Part shown: positions 27,097 through 36,297 of the stretch, piece after piece
Layout of the letters: each line of letters begins with the position of its first letter
How positions within the stretch are numbered: position 1 is the stretch's first letter
Assembly: GCF_040939125.1 (NCBI RefSeq)
Contig: NZ_CP162495.1
Location: 3,844,001 to 3,908,000 of the forward strand
Reading direction: 5' to 3'
Length of the DNA stretch: 64,000 bases
DNA from: Clostridium sp. BJN0013
GTDB taxonomy: Bacteria > Bacillota > Clostridia > Clostridiales > Clostridiaceae
Position numbers and translations under genes: made by a program
The notes under the pieces: generated by a model
The model's input: only the letters and a program-made list of their open reading frames with translations
Told to the model about the DNA's origin: nothing
The model's database searches: none

Positions 27097-28446
27097 TTAA
27101 TTTAGTTTAATTTCAATTAATTCCGCTAAATTATGAGCCATTTTATCTATTTCACTTTGTACCTCTCCTTCTAACATAACTCTAACCAAAGGTTCTGTTC
27201 CTGAAGGTCTTATTAACACTCTTCCACATCCATCCAGTCTTTTCTCTATTTCCTTAATCTTCAATACTATTTCTTCATCTTCCATATATATCTTTTTCTT
27301 ATGATCAGGAACCTTAGCATTTACAAGAGTTTGGGGGAAATTTTTCATCATGGAAGCAATATCAGATAATTTTCTACCACTTTTTTTAACTATACCCGCT
27401 ATTTGAAGGGCAGTGATCAATCCATCTCCTGTAGTATTGTAATCCAGCATAATTATATGTCCGGACTGTTCTCCTCCTAATTTATATCCTTCTTTTTTCA
27501 TTTCTTCCAGTACATATCTATCTCCCACCTGAGTTTTTACTACGTTTATTCCTTCTTCTTTCAATGCTATATCAAAACCAATATTACTCATTACAGTAGA
27601 TACCACTACATTCTTATATAACTTTCCCTGCTCTTTTAAATATTTTGCTATTATGGCCATAATAAAATCTCCATTTATAAGATTTCCTTTTTCATCTACT
27701 GTCAGACATCTATCTGCATCTCCATCAAAGGCAAGTCCCATATCATAACCTTCTTCTACTACAGTTTTCATGAGGTTTTCCGGATGTGTTGAACCGCAGT
27801 TATGATTTATATTTATTCCATCAGGCTTATTATTTATAACCTTTACTTTTGCTCCTAATTCTTGAAAAGCTTTTACAGAAGTTACATAAGATGCTCCATT
27901 TGCACAATCTAATACTACTTTTAAATCTTTTAAGTCTGTATCTATAGTAGATTTGGCAAATTCTATATAGGCTTTTCTGGCCTCTCCTGTTTCTACAACT
28001 TTTCTTCCTACTTTTGAGCCTACAGGAATAGATATATCCTTAAAATCACTTTCAATAACATGCTGTATTTTATCTTCCAACTCATCTGATAGCTTATATC
28101 CTTTAGCATTAAAAAACTTTATCCCATTATATTCTACTGGATTATGAGATGCTGATATAACAACTCCTGCATCTGCATTATACTTTCTAGTTAGATATGC
28201 TACCGCCGGAGTAGGTATTATTCCAACACAAATAGCTTCTGCTCCTATAGAAAGGATGCCTGAAACTAATGCATTTTCAAGCATATCTCCAGATATTCTA
28301 GTATCCATTCCCACAAGTATTTTAGGCTTATGGCACTTACCTGTCAGTACATATGCTCCTGCTTTTCCTAATTTATATGCTAATTCTGGAGTTAACTCCT
28401 TATTTGCAATTCCTCTTACCCCATCGGTCCCAAACATTCTATGCAT
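27097..28446 (-). CDS. glmM: Phosphoglucosamine mutase
   Basis: The enzyme has 449 residues, typical for GlmM. The start is MFGTDGVRG (four residues in, after MHR), the active-site phosphoserine loop is [19 protein letters not shown], the metal loop is AFDGDADRC, and the phosphate-binding end is [12 protein letters not shown]. It converts glucosamine-6-phosphate to glucosamine-1-phosphate for UDP-GlcNAc synthesis. The cdaA-cdaR genes lie upstream on the same strand, an arrangement common in Firmicutes. An FAD dehydrogenase gene and about 780 bp of intergenic DNA separate them here, so glmM probably has its own promoter. Confidence 0.97.
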   Translation of the reverse strand: MHRMFGTDGVRGIANKELTPELAYKLGKAGAYVLTGKCHKPKILVGMDTRISGDMLENALVSGILSIGAEAICVGIIPTPAVAYLTRKYNADAGVVISASHNPVEYNGIKFFNAKGYKLSDELEDKIQHVIESDFKDISIPVGSKVGRKVVETGEARKAYIEFAKSTIDTDLKDLKVVLDCANGASYVTSVKAFQELGAKVKVINNKPDGININHNCGSTHPENLMKTVVEEGYDMGLAFDGDADRCLTVDEKGNLINGDFIMAIIAKYLKEQGKLYKNVVVSTVMSNIGFDIALKEEGINVVKTQVGDRYVLEEMKKEGYKLGGEQSGHIIMLDYNTTGDGLITALQIAGIVKKSGRKLSDIASMMKNFPQTLVNAKVPDHKKKIYMEDEEIVLKIKEIEKRLDGCGRVLIRPSGTEPLVRVMLEGEVQSEIDKMAHNLAELIEIKLN

Positions 28447-28560
28447 ATTAATACCTCGCTTATTAAAAGTTAATTTTCTTTAATTAAAATATCCATATTA
28501 TATTATATTATATTAGAAATATTTCTACAATGTAATTTGAATCTATCGATTTATAACAAT

Positions 28561-28713
28561 ATCAAGTGATTCTTGAGTTCAGGTGGAGTTTGCTATAGAG
28601 AACTACTCCTCTCCATCTGAACCTTAGAAAAACTTATCCAGGAGCGTTATCTGTGCTTACCTCCCACTTTGAAGAAGATGGGAGTATTAGCACTGTTAGC
28701 GTTCGGATAAAAA
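28561..28713 (+). repeat. Dispersed structured repeat, copy B
   Basis: This 153-bp copy begins ATCAAGTGATTCTTGAG, with the arm TTCAGGTGGAG pairing with CTCCATCTGAA. The 3' domain is closed by CTTATCC and GGATAA, with an inner hairpin CTCCCA/TGGGAG around CTTTGAAGAAGA. Relative to copy A, one C-G pair in this stem has become T-A, a compensatory change. It lies in the gap upstream of glmM and is antisense to that gene. Confidence 0.75.
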
Positions 28714-28770
28714 TCCCATCAGACTGTCCTATTATTATCACAGGGTAAAATAGAACAATTTGATGGGATT
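28712..28770. repeat. Hairpin directly after repeat copy B
   Basis: AATCCCATCA and TGATGGGATT form a 10-bp stem that extends inward through GTCCTATT and AATAGAAC with mismatches. It begins at the last bases of repeat copy B. It may be a terminator for that element or an independent palindrome. Confidence 0.5.
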
Positions 28771-28886
28771 CTTATGCAAGACTTATTTATTAAAATTTTT
28801 ATTATATAGATAGCATATTAATTAAAAAATCTGTTCAAAATTCACAAATTCTTTACAGTTATAGAATTAAAATTAAATTATACAAA

Positions 28887-29092
28887 TTGTTAATATATAA
28901 ACAATCTATTTTAAATCGACATATCACAGCTTAAAAATACAACCTATATATAACCTTAAATTATAAAAATCTTTCCCATAATTTAAGTTAAATTACATTT
29001 ACTTGTAATATATATTTTATAATTCTTAATACATTATACTTATATTGGTATTATCAATTATTCATATTGTTAATATGTAAACAATCTATTTT
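28887..29092. repeat. Pair of 26-bp direct repeats 180 bp apart
   Basis: TTGTTAATATATAAACAATC plus TATTTT at 28887-28912 recurs at 29067-29092 with one base changed. Each unit contains an imperfect palindrome of TTGTT and AACAA. They lie in the large AT-rich gap upstream of glmM, where no gene is visible between 28771 and 29222. They may be regulator binding sites. Confidence 0.5.
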
Positions 29093-29222
29093 CTTTAGTA
29101 TATCATGTTTTATAAATAAATGGAATACAAAATAACATTATTAAAACAATTTTTTTAATTTTGAAATTGAAAATTTATATTTATTATATATTTGACTGTA
29201 TACCATTCTTGTAAAAAGGCTA

Positions 29223-30824
29223 TTATATATCAAGATTACTATAAGCTTTTATTATATTTTCAGCCACTTTTAAACCATCCACTGCAGCAGATACTATGCC
29301 TCCTGCAAATCCTGCCCCTTCACCACAAGGATATAATCCTTTTACTGAAATACTCTCCAAATTAGCATTTCTGACTATTTTAACCGGTGCAGATGTTCTA
29401 GTTTCAATTCCTATCATAACTCCATCCCCTTGGGAAAATCCTTTTATTTTTCTTTCAAAATCCATAAATCCTTCTTTTAACGATAAAGCTACCTTTTCAG
29501 GAAGACATAGATTTAAATCCCTAAATTCATATCCCGGCTTATAAGTGGGTTTTACATCTTCTAGTTTATGAGATACTTTATCCTCTAAAAAATCTTTAAT
29601 TAACTGTACCGGAGCGATGTAATTTCCTCCTCCAGTATTATAAGCTAAATTTTCATAGTATCTTTGAAATTCTATACCTCTAAGTGGAGAATCTCCTGAA
29701 AAATCTTTTTCTCCCACAGTTACAACTACAGCAGAGTTTGCATTATTTGATGCCCTATTATAATAACTCATACCATTAGTTACAAGCCTGCCCTCCTCTG
29801 AAGCCGCAGCTACCACTTCTCCTCCAGGACACATACAAAAACTGTAGACTCCTCGTCCTTCTTTACTTTTGTATACTAATCTATAATCTGCAGCCTTTAA
29901 TTTTGGATGCCCTGCAAATTTTCCATATTGATTTACATCTATCATATGCTGAGAATGCTCTACTCTGACCCCTATGGCAAATGCTTTAGGTTCCATAAAT
30001 ACATCTCTTTTATAGATCATTTCATATGTATCTCTTGAACTATGTCCTATAGCTAATATTAAATTGTCACAGGAAATTTGACTGCCATTTACCACTACAG
30101 CTTTTAACTTTTTATGTGCTATAATTAAATCTTCTAATTTACTTTTAAATAGTATTTCTCCTCCCAATTCCAATATCCTATTTCTTATATTTTTAACTAC
30201 TATTTTCAAATTATCTGTTCCTATATGTGGCTTGCCACTATATATTATTTCCTCTGGAGCTCCATATTTCACAAAGGTATCTAGAATAAATTGACATTTC
30301 TTATCCTTTATCCTGGTAGTGAGTTTTCCATCAGAAAAAGTACCTGCCCCTCCCTCTCCAAACTGTACATTGGATTCAGCATCTAATTTTCTGGTATTCC
30401 AAAACTTATTTACAGTTAACGTCCTTTCTTCAATTTTTTCTCCCCTTTCTATTATCAAAGGTTTATATCCATTTTCCGCCAGTAAAAGACCTGCAAACAT
30501 ACCTGCCGGTCCTATTCCTACAATTATAGGTCTAGTTTCCATTTTTTTTGTGCCGCAAATCAATTTTTCTGTTAAATTTTTCTCTTCTATTTTTATATCT
30601 TTATTCTTTAACTTTGATACTATTTTCTTTTCATTCTCACAAATTACTTTTACAGAATAGTTAAGTTTTATATTATTTTTTTTCCTGGCATCTATGGATT
30701 CTTTAAGTATTTTAAAGTTTTTAATATATTTATTACTTATCTTCAGCTTTTTAGCAACTTTTATTTTTAGTTCATCATAATCCTCATCCAAACTTATATT
30801 TAAATTATTGATTATTATTGGCAT
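29223..30824 (-). CDS. FAD-dependent dehydrogenase (COG2509-like)
   Basis: The protein has 533 residues from ATG 30824, picked for the GGAGGAAC site; an upstream in-frame start at 30875 lacks one. The N-terminal 80 residues are a separate small domain. A Rossmann dinucleotide site follows (PIIVGIGPAGMFAGLLLAENGY), then NVQFGEGGAGTFSDGKLTTR, and the C-terminus has GLYPCGEGAGFAGGIVSAAVDG. This family is common next to glmM/cdaR in clostridia, but its substrate is not known. The start overlaps the end of cdaR by 20 bp. Confidence 0.85.
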   Translation of the reverse strand: MPIIINNLNISLDEDYDELKIKVAKKLKISNKYIKNFKILKESIDARKKNNIKLNYSVKVICENEKKIVSKLKNKDIKIEEKNLTEKLICGTKKMETRPIIVGIGPAGMFAGLLLAENGYKPLIIERGEKIEERTLTVNKFWNTRKLDAESNVQFGEGGAGTFSDGKLTTRIKDKKCQFILDTFVKYGAPEEIIYSGKPHIGTDNLKIVVKNIRNRILELGGEILFKSKLEDLIIAHKKLKAVVVNGSQISCDNLILAIGHSSRDTYEMIYKRDVFMEPKAFAIGVRVEHSQHMIDVNQYGKFAGHPKLKAADYRLVYKSKEGRGVYSFCMCPGGEVVAAASEEGRLVTNGMSYYNRASNNANSAVVVTVGEKDFSGDSPLRGIEFQRYYENLAYNTGGGNYIAPVQLIKDFLEDKVSHKLEDVKPTYKPGYEFRDLNLCLPEKVALSLKEGFMDFERKIKGFSQGDGVMIGIETRTSAPVKIVRNANLESISVKGLYPCGEGAGFAGGIVSAAVDGLKVAENIIKAYSNLDI

Positions 30825-32058
30825 TTTGTTCCTCCAATGTTTTTTTACTAACTTGTAAATTAATATTTTGTACATCCTGAGATACTAGAGATACTCCCTC
30901 TGGAAGAGATACTACTACACTTACAGTTTGTTCCCCTTCAGTTGCAGAACTGGCATCTACATAACAGGATACACTATTTTCACTTAAATTATTTATAATA
31001 CTTTCAGATCCAGAAACTACTACAGATACACTATTAGAACTTAATTGGGCTGTATAAGCATCATTTAAATTTTTAATCTGTATATTTAGATTCATTTCCT
31101 TCTGAGAGGTTTTATTAGAATTATTTAATTCACTTGAATTTATTTTTAATTTCACCACTCCAGTACCAGTAACCAGTTTTACACCTTGTGGCACTATCAA
31201 CTTTGCCTGAATGTTTTCTTCACTTTGAATTTTACTTAAATCGATAGATTCCGTATCTATTCCATTTATATCTTTAATAATCCTTTCCTCTCCTGCTATA
31301 TCCACCTTTTCCGGTTCTGCAGTTATCAATTTACTAACATCTGAAACATTGTCCTGTAATTTAATATTTACTGGAACAGTTTTAATTTTAACCACAGGTA
31401 TAGTAATCTTAACGGAAGATGGCTTAATAACTATATCCTTTAATACATTGCCTGATGTATCTTGTGCCTGTAATGTTAGTGAAGTATTTATATCTGACGA
31501 TGTAGATTTTAAATCACAATTTCCTACAACCGTTTTTACTTTGTTTATTACATTTTCTGCCCCGCTAATTTCTGCCTGTTGTGTTTTTAATATAGGCTCC
31601 AAAGGATAATATCCTTCTTTAACTTTTCCCTGTAGTAATACTTTTATAGAAAAAGTTTTTTGTTTTAATTTATCTAATTGCAATTTTATCCATAAATTCT
31701 CATTATTGATTATAGTTATATTATCAGGACTCTTTTTTACTGATACAGGTACAGTATTCTCTCCTTTTTTCATGGCATAAGAATTTAAATCTGACTGTAA
31801 TTCAAAATCAGTAGCTTTAATGGAATATAAATCAGAGGCACTTCCTTTTATAAGAAGAGATACCCTAAATTCTTTTTCTCCAACTTGTACAAGTTTTGAT
31901 TGAGTAAGTATATTTTTATTGACTATAGTTACAGGCACTACAATTTTTCTTTCTATTGTAGGATTTTCTACATTAAATATGTATAGCCATAAAATAAATG
32001 CTGCAACAATACAACATATTTTTATTAAAATTTGATTTTCTTTAATTTTTTCTTCCAC
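30805..32058 (-). CDS. cdaR: CdaA regulatory protein, YbbR-repeat domain
   Basis: The protein has 417 residues. One N-terminal membrane segment (about 11-27) is followed by an extracytoplasmic chain of about four YbbR repeats of roughly 80-90 residues. Each has a beta pattern and blocks such as VSLLIKGSASDLYSI and VVVSGSESIINNL. It ends with a Q/N-rich tail. The gene overlaps cdaA by 34 bp. CdaR binds and modulates the membrane diadenylate cyclase CdaA. Confidence 0.88.
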   Translation of the reverse strand: MEEKIKENQILIKICCIVAAFILWLYIFNVENPTIERKIVVPVTIVNKNILTQSKLVQVGEKEFRVSLLIKGSASDLYSIKATDFELQSDLNSYAMKKGENTVPVSVKKSPDNITIINNENLWIKLQLDKLKQKTFSIKVLLQGKVKEGYYPLEPILKTQQAEISGAENVINKVKTVVGNCDLKSTSSDINTSLTLQAQDTSGNVLKDIVIKPSSVKITIPVVKIKTVPVNIKLQDNVSDVSKLITAEPEKVDIAGEERIIKDINGIDTESIDLSKIQSEENIQAKLIVPQGVKLVTGTGVVKLKINSSELNNSNKTSQKEMNLNIQIKNLNDAYTAQLSSNSVSVVVSGSESIINNLSENSVSCYVDASSATEGEQTVSVVVSLPEGVSLVSQDVQNINLQVSKKTLEEQNANNNQ

Positions 32059-32888
32059 TCAATCACCCTCTCTCTCCATGTAGCTTTGCTTTGAAATCTT
32101 TTTCTCATTATAGCAGTAAGAACTTTCTTTAATCTGTCTTTTGTATAATTTCTCATAAGCTTTCCATTAGCAACAAAAGAAATTATGCCAGTCTCTTCTG
32201 ATACTACTATAACCAAAGCATCAGAATTTTCCGATATTCCAATTGCTGCTCTATGTCTTGTACCCAATTTTTTATTTAATTGATTGTTATTTGTAAGTGG
32301 CAGGAAACATCCCGATGACACTATCCTGTCATTTCTTATTATAGTTGCCCCATCATGTAAGGGAGTATTTACCACAAATATATTCTCTAAAAGTGCAGAA
32401 GATACTATTGCATCTAGTTTTGTTCCTGTATTTATCACATCTCCAAGACCTGTAACCTGCTCTATTACAATAATAGCTCCAGTTTTACTTTGTGACAAAT
32501 TTTCTACAGAAGTTACAATTTCTGTTATAACTTTTTCCATTATCTCCTCATCTGCCAATATATGCTTATCATTAAAAGCTGTTCTCCCTAAATGCTCAAG
32601 TGCCCTGCGAATTTCTGGCTGAAATATAATTACAATAGACAAAACTCCTATAGTTAAAGTTTTTGTAAGTATCCAATTAAGCATTACTAAATTGAAAAAA
32701 CTACTTATAGGTATGAGAAATATTATAAGCATAATTCCTTTTAAAAGTTGTTCTGCCCTAGTCTCCTTTATAAGCATATATGCTTTATAGAGTATATATG
32801 CTACTACAAGTATATCCATAATAGAAGTTATACTTATATTTTTTATTGAATTAACCGTTAGTTGCAATAGTTCCACTAATTTCACCAT
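32025..32888 (-). CDS. cdaA: Diadenylate cyclase (membrane-bound)
   Basis: The enzyme has 287 residues. Three N-terminal membrane helices lie in residues about 18-95. The DAC catalytic domain follows (about 100-265), with both signature motifs: PLHDGATII and GTRHRAAIG. It makes c-di-AMP from two ATP. A GTG four codons in (32876) has a better AGGATGGTGA site, so the true start may be there. The divergent gene is controlled by a c-di-AMP riboswitch. Confidence 0.95.
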   Translation of the reverse strand: MVKLVELLQLTVNSIKNISITSIMDILVVAYILYKAYMLIKETRAEQLLKGIMLIIFLIPISSFFNLVMLNWILTKTLTIGVLSIVIIFQPEIRRALEHLGRTAFNDKHILADEEIMEKVITEIVTSVENLSQSKTGAIIVIEQVTGLGDVINTGTKLDAIVSSALLENIFVVNTPLHDGATIIRNDRIVSSGCFLPLTNNNQLNKKLGTRHRAAIGISENSDALVIVVSEETGIISFVANGKLMRNYTKDRLKKVLTAIMRKRFQSKATWRERVIEWKKKLKKIKF

Positions 32889-32998
32889 CCTGTTGTTACT
32901 GACATCTATATTAATTATATACCATTTAATATTGTTTATATCTTTATCATATTTATTTTAATAAATTTTTAATAAAGTATATTTTTTAGTATTTTATT

Positions 32999-33132
32999 TT
33001 ACCAAGTGGGTACAATATCATTAGCCTAAGTTTTACAAAAAACACGGGGAAACCAGTAATATTTGGGGTGAATCGTATATTTATTACGTAGGTTATGCCT
33101 TTTCCGAACCCGTCAGCTAACCCCGTCGGTAA
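32999..33132 (+). ncRNA. c-di-AMP riboswitch (ydaO/yuaA class)
   Basis: The conserved blocks appear in order: ACGGGGAAACC, TTTGGGGTGAATC, then ACGTAGG and TTTTCCGAACCCGTCAGCTA, then ACCCCGTCGGTAA. The 5' TTACCAAGTGGGT can close a P1-like helix with the 3' ACCCCGTCGGTAA. The ribosome site AAGGAGG of the next gene begins immediately at the end of the aptamer, so c-di-AMP probably acts by masking translation or by blocking elongation. It sits beside cdaA, the enzyme that makes the ligand. Confidence 0.92.
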
Positions 33133-33148
33133 CAAGGAGGATATAATT

Positions 33149-33673
33149 TTGAAAAAATTTTTTTGTTTTATAATTTTTTCGTTATTACTGTTAACACTCT
33201 CTGTAAAAGTGAATGCAGAAGAATCTAACAATGATAATTCTATGTTATTTAATCAACAAGATGAAGTTGTGCAGGTATTTAATTACTCCAATCAAAAGAT
33301 ATACATAACTCAAGATGACGTGGAATTAATGGCTAAAGTAGTTTACGCTGAAAGTAATTCTGAACCCTTTGAAGGTCAGGTAGCTGTAGCATCTGTAATA
33401 TTAAATAGAGTGCAATATCCTGAATTTCCAAAAACAATACAGGGTGTTATAAAACAAAAAGGAGCTTTTTCTTGTGTAAAAAATGGAGATATAAACGTAA
33501 CTCCAAACCGAAATAGCTACACCGCAGTAGCACAGGCATTAAAGGGAGTGGATCCTACAGGTAAATCTACTTTCTTTTATAATCCAAAGATAGCTACATC
33601 TCAATGGATGAAAAATATTAATAAAAAAAATGTTAAATCTATAGGAAATCATGTATTTTTTATAGTCGACTAA
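33149..33673 (+). CDS. SleB-like cell wall hydrolase (c-di-AMP controlled)
   Basis: The protein has 174 residues from TTG 33149, set by AAGGAGG at 33135-33141; this gives a clean signal peptide (KKFFCFIIFSLLLLTLSV, cleavage near VNA-EE). The Hydrolase_2/SleB domain (about 60-174) has DDVELMAKVVYAESNSEPFE, QVAVASVILNRVQYPEFP and FYNPKIAT. It cleaves peptidoglycan. It has no extra peptidoglycan-binding domain. The leader carries a c-di-AMP riboswitch, fitting the known link between c-di-AMP and wall homeostasis. Confidence 0.9.
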   Translation: MKKFFCFIIFSLLLLTLSVKVNAEESNNDNSMLFNQQDEVVQVFNYSNQKIYITQDDVELMAKVVYAESNSEPFEGQVAVASVILNRVQYPEFPKTIQGVIKQKGAFSCVKNGDINVTPNRNSYTAVAQALKGVDPTGKSTFFYNPKIATSQWMKNINKKNVKSIGNHVFFIVD

Positions 33674-33675
33674 AA

Positions 33676-33716
33676 TTAAACCTCTCCATCTTTTAAAGAT
33701 GGAGAGGTTTAATTTT
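33676..33716. terminator. Bidirectional terminator between hydrolase and thioredoxin reductase genes
   Basis: AAATTAAACCTCTCCATC and GATGGAGAGGTTTAATTT form an almost perfect long stem around TTTTAAA, with T-rich sequence on both sides. It lies between two convergent genes and can serve both. Confidence 0.9.
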
Positions 33717-33725
33717 AATTATAAA

Positions 33726-34583
33726 TTATTTGCTATCCAGATATGAAACAACATTAAGTGCAGCTATCTGTCCCTGACCTACAGCTTTCATATACTGATA
33801 TGGTTTTCCTGTACAATCTCCTGCTGCAAAACAACCCTCTATATTTGTCTTCATATTTACATCTACTTTTATATGCCCTGTTTCCAAAATAAGTCCTGGC
33901 ATGAGCTGATCCGGTGCAATACTGCTTTTCAATACAAAAACTCCGTCTGTACTTATTGATTTATATTTTAAAATAACTCTTTCTACTTTATCTGTCCCAT
34001 ATATTTCTAAAACTTTATCCCGTATTACTTCTATATTGTCTTTTAAACTAGGACTTTCTCTATATATAGGTATATAATATACTTTCTGGGCAAGTTCACT
34101 TACATAGTTAGCTTCTCTTTCTGCTTCTTTATTGTACCCAATAACAGTAACAGTTTTATCCTTATAAAGAGGTGCATCACAGGTTGCACAATAGCCTACT
34201 CCTCTGCCGAGAAATTCTTCTTCTCCTTTTAAAGGTTTTGTATATTCTATTCCTGTAGCTAGTACAACTGCATTTGCTTCATATATCTTTTCATTAACTG
34301 CAAGAGCAAAATATTGTCCCATAGCATATATGGAATTTATTTTTTCAAATGTTATATTTATTCCCATAACATCTAAATGATTTTGAAATTTACTTTTTAA
34401 TTCCAATCCTGTTATATCTGGCAATCCAATATAATTGCTGATCTTAGGAGCTTTAACCAATTTATCACTAAGTTCTTCATTGCCAAAAATAATAATATTT
34501 TTATTTCTTATCTTAGCATTAATGGCTGCAGAAATCCCGGCAGGACCACTACCTACTATGGCGATATCATACCTATGTTCCAA
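33726..34583 (-). CDS. Thioredoxin reductase-like flavoprotein, NADPH motif degenerate
   Basis: The protein has 285 residues. The FAD site is VGSGPAGISAA (about 10-20), the redox pair Cys132-Cys135 is in GYCATCDAP, and the C-terminal FAD block is GCFAAGDCTG. The second dinucleotide site is unusual: the GGGxSAxEE block reads VIGYNKEAEREANYV, and no HRR basic motif follows (YYIPIYRESPS). This suggests that it does not use NADPH in the normal way. Clostridial ferredoxin-dependent flavin thioredoxin reductases have the same loss, so that is my preferred reading. It follows the thioredoxin gene by about 75 bp. Confidence 0.85.
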   Translation of the reverse strand: MEHRYDIAIVGSGPAGISAAINAKIRNKNIIIFGNEELSDKLVKAPKISNYIGLPDITGLELKSKFQNHLDVMGINITFEKINSIYAMGQYFALAVNEKIYEANAVVLATGIEYTKPLKGEEEFLGRGVGYCATCDAPLYKDKTVTVIGYNKEAEREANYVSELAQKVYYIPIYRESPSLKDNIEVIRDKVLEIYGTDKVERVILKYKSISTDGVFVLKSSIAPDQLMPGLILETGHIKVDVNMKTNIEGCFAAGDCTGKPYQYMKAVGQGQIAALNVVSYLDSK

Positions 34584-34657
34584 TCAACCTCACCCCCTAA
34601 TACATTTTTATTTACAATTATAAAATAGCTAAAGTTATACCCTATAAAATACTTAAT

Positions 34658-34975
34658 CTATATGTGTTTTTCTAAAACATCTTTTATCGTATCTTTAGGT
34701 CTAAAGCCAATAAACTGTTCTACTACACTTCCATCTTTAAATACCATTACAGTTGGAATACTTCCAATTTTAAATTGTGCTGTTGTAACAGGATTTTCAT
34801 CCACATTTATCTTAAAAAACTTAGCTTTTCCTTCCAACTCACTAGCAACTTCTTCCATAACAGGTGAAAGCATTTTGCAAGGACCACACCATGAAGCCCA
34901 AAAATCCACTACTACCGGAGTTGACGATTCCTTAACAGATTCTGAAAAATTTATATCTTTTATTTCCTCTACCAT
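34658..34975 (-). CDS. trxA: Thioredoxin
   Basis: The protein has 105 residues, with the active site WASWCGPCK (Cys30 and Cys33), the cis-Pro block GSIPTVMVF and an otherwise canonical thioredoxin fold. It reduces protein disulfides in the cytoplasm. It is the first gene of a pair with the atypical thioredoxin reductase. A GC-rich palindrome lies directly upstream of its GGAGGGTG site. Confidence 0.96.
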   Translation of the reverse strand: MVEEIKDINFSESVKESSTPVVVDFWASWCGPCKMLSPVMEEVASELEGKAKFFKINVDENPVTTAQFKIGSIPTVMVFKDGSVVEQFIGFRPKDTIKDVLEKHI

Positions 34976-34989
34976 TTTTCACCCTCCTT

Positions 34990-35006
34990 ATACCCCATAG
35001 GGGTAT
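34990..35006. promoter_or_regulatory. CsoR/CstR-like palindromic operator before trxA
   Basis: ATACCCC-ATA-GGGGTAT is a perfect 7-bp palindrome in an otherwise AT-rich upstream region, 15 bp from the trxA start. It has the form of operators bound by CsoR-family repressors (copper, persulfide or formaldehyde sensors). Binding here would block trxA-reductase transcription. No CsoR-family gene is in the window. Confidence 0.6.
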
Positions 35007-35061
35007 GTCTTTTAATTATATTTTATATTATATTATTTGTCACGTCAACTTTTTTTAGTCT

Positions 35062-36297
35062 TTAATTTATTAAATTATTTATTTGTGAATTATTATAAAT
35101 AGATTGAGGATAATTGTTTATTAACTTTTCAGCATAATTTTTAGATTGTGTTATATTTGAATCTTTATATATGATAGCAAGCCTATACAACACTGTTTCT
35201 TCATAACTTCCATCAGAAAAACTATGATCATATTCCTCATAATATTTTATAGAGCCTTTTGAATCCCCTAATAAATCAAAAGAAGTCCCAAGCATATAAA
35301 TTATATGAGGATATAATTCATTTCCTGTTCCAAATTCATAGGCTTTTTTTAAATAGATCCCTGCATTATTATAATCTTTATTTTTCAAATAGTTACACCC
35401 TAAATTATAAAAATAAACACATCCTTCTGTAGTTAAAAGTTCATATGCTTTAGATAACAAATTTTCCTCATTAGAATTCAGTTTCTCATTTCTCCAATTC
35501 ATAACTTGTACATACATAGAATCATAATCTTTATTTTCTATATACCTTTTCATACCTTCAAGTGGAAAAATTTTTTTTATATTTTTATCAGTTCTTTCAT
35601 CCACATTTTGAACTTTTTTATTATTACCTTCAGAATTTACATTTTGTGTTTTCATATTTTCTGTATCAAAAAATTTTGCAACACTTACAAATGCTTTATT
35701 GCCATTATTCACAATTAGAAATATACCACATGCTATTAAAATTCCAATAAAAGAAATACAACATATTTTTTTAATATTATTTTTTTTGCCTATTATATTT
35801 ATGTTTTTAAGCAGTTTTATGTTCTCTTTAGCCTCAACATTTTTAACATCCAGTTTAAGTACATTATTTATCTTTTCCAAAGCCCTAGCATATTGACCCT
35901 TCTTCATATAACACAATGCACTGTAGTTATTTACATTAATATAATTAAAATCACTTTCAGCACATTTTTCTAATAATACTAAAGCTTCATCTATTTTAAA
36001 TTTCTCAATTAGTATTAGAGCTTCTTTATAAAATTGAATTTTCTCATTATCTTTCTTTGAACTCTCAAGATACTTTTGGGCAACTTCATCTTCATTAACC
36101 TGATAATTCATTTTCCAGAGCTTTTGTGCTTTATCTAAATCACCTTTTAAATACAACAGAAGTCCTTTAAGATTAATGGATGATTTATTCTTTATATCTA
36201 TAGATATACTCTCCTCACATAACTTTATGGCAGAGTCTATATATCCATTATTATATTTATTTAAAGCTCTACTATATATCTTCTGAGATTTATTCAT
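35062..36297 (-). CDS. TPR-repeat membrane protein
   Basis: A 411-residue protein. The N-terminal half (about 1-165) consists of TPR-like helix pairs (ALNKYNNGYIDSAIKLCEES). One membrane segment is at about 180-197 (ICCISFIGILIACGIFLIV). A second TPR set follows in the C-terminal half (NYLKNKDYNNAGIYLKKAYE). The C-terminal part is probably outside the membrane, so it may be a scaffold for an envelope complex. It overlaps the lipoprotein gene upstream by 8 bp. No enzyme motif was seen. Confidence 0.75.
   Translation of the reverse strand: MNKSQKIYSRALNKYNNGYIDSAIKLCEESISIDIKNKSSINLKGLLLYLKGDLDKAQKLWKMNYQVNEDEVAQKYLESSKKDNEKIQFYKEALILIEKFKIDEALVLLEKCAESDFNYINVNNYSALCYMKKGQYARALEKINNVLKLDVKNVEAKENIKLLKNINIIGKKNNIKKICCISFIGILIACGIFLIVNNGNKAFVSVAKFFDTENMKTQNVNSEGNNKKVQNVDERTDKNIKKIFPLEGMKRYIENKDYDSMYVQVMNWRNEKLNSNEENLLSKAYELLTTEGCVYFYNLGCNYLKNKDYNNAGIYLKKAYEFGTGNELYPHIIYMLGTSFDLLGDSKGSIKYYEEYDHSFSDGSYEETVLYRLAIIYKDSNITQSKNYAEKLINNYPQSIYNNSQINNLIN

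Noticed and set aside
33095-33148. Upstream in-frame ATG as the start of the SleB-like hydrolase
   Set aside because: It lies within the c-di-AMP aptamer and gives no signal peptide; TTG 33149 follows a strong AAGGAGG and begins a clean signal sequence.
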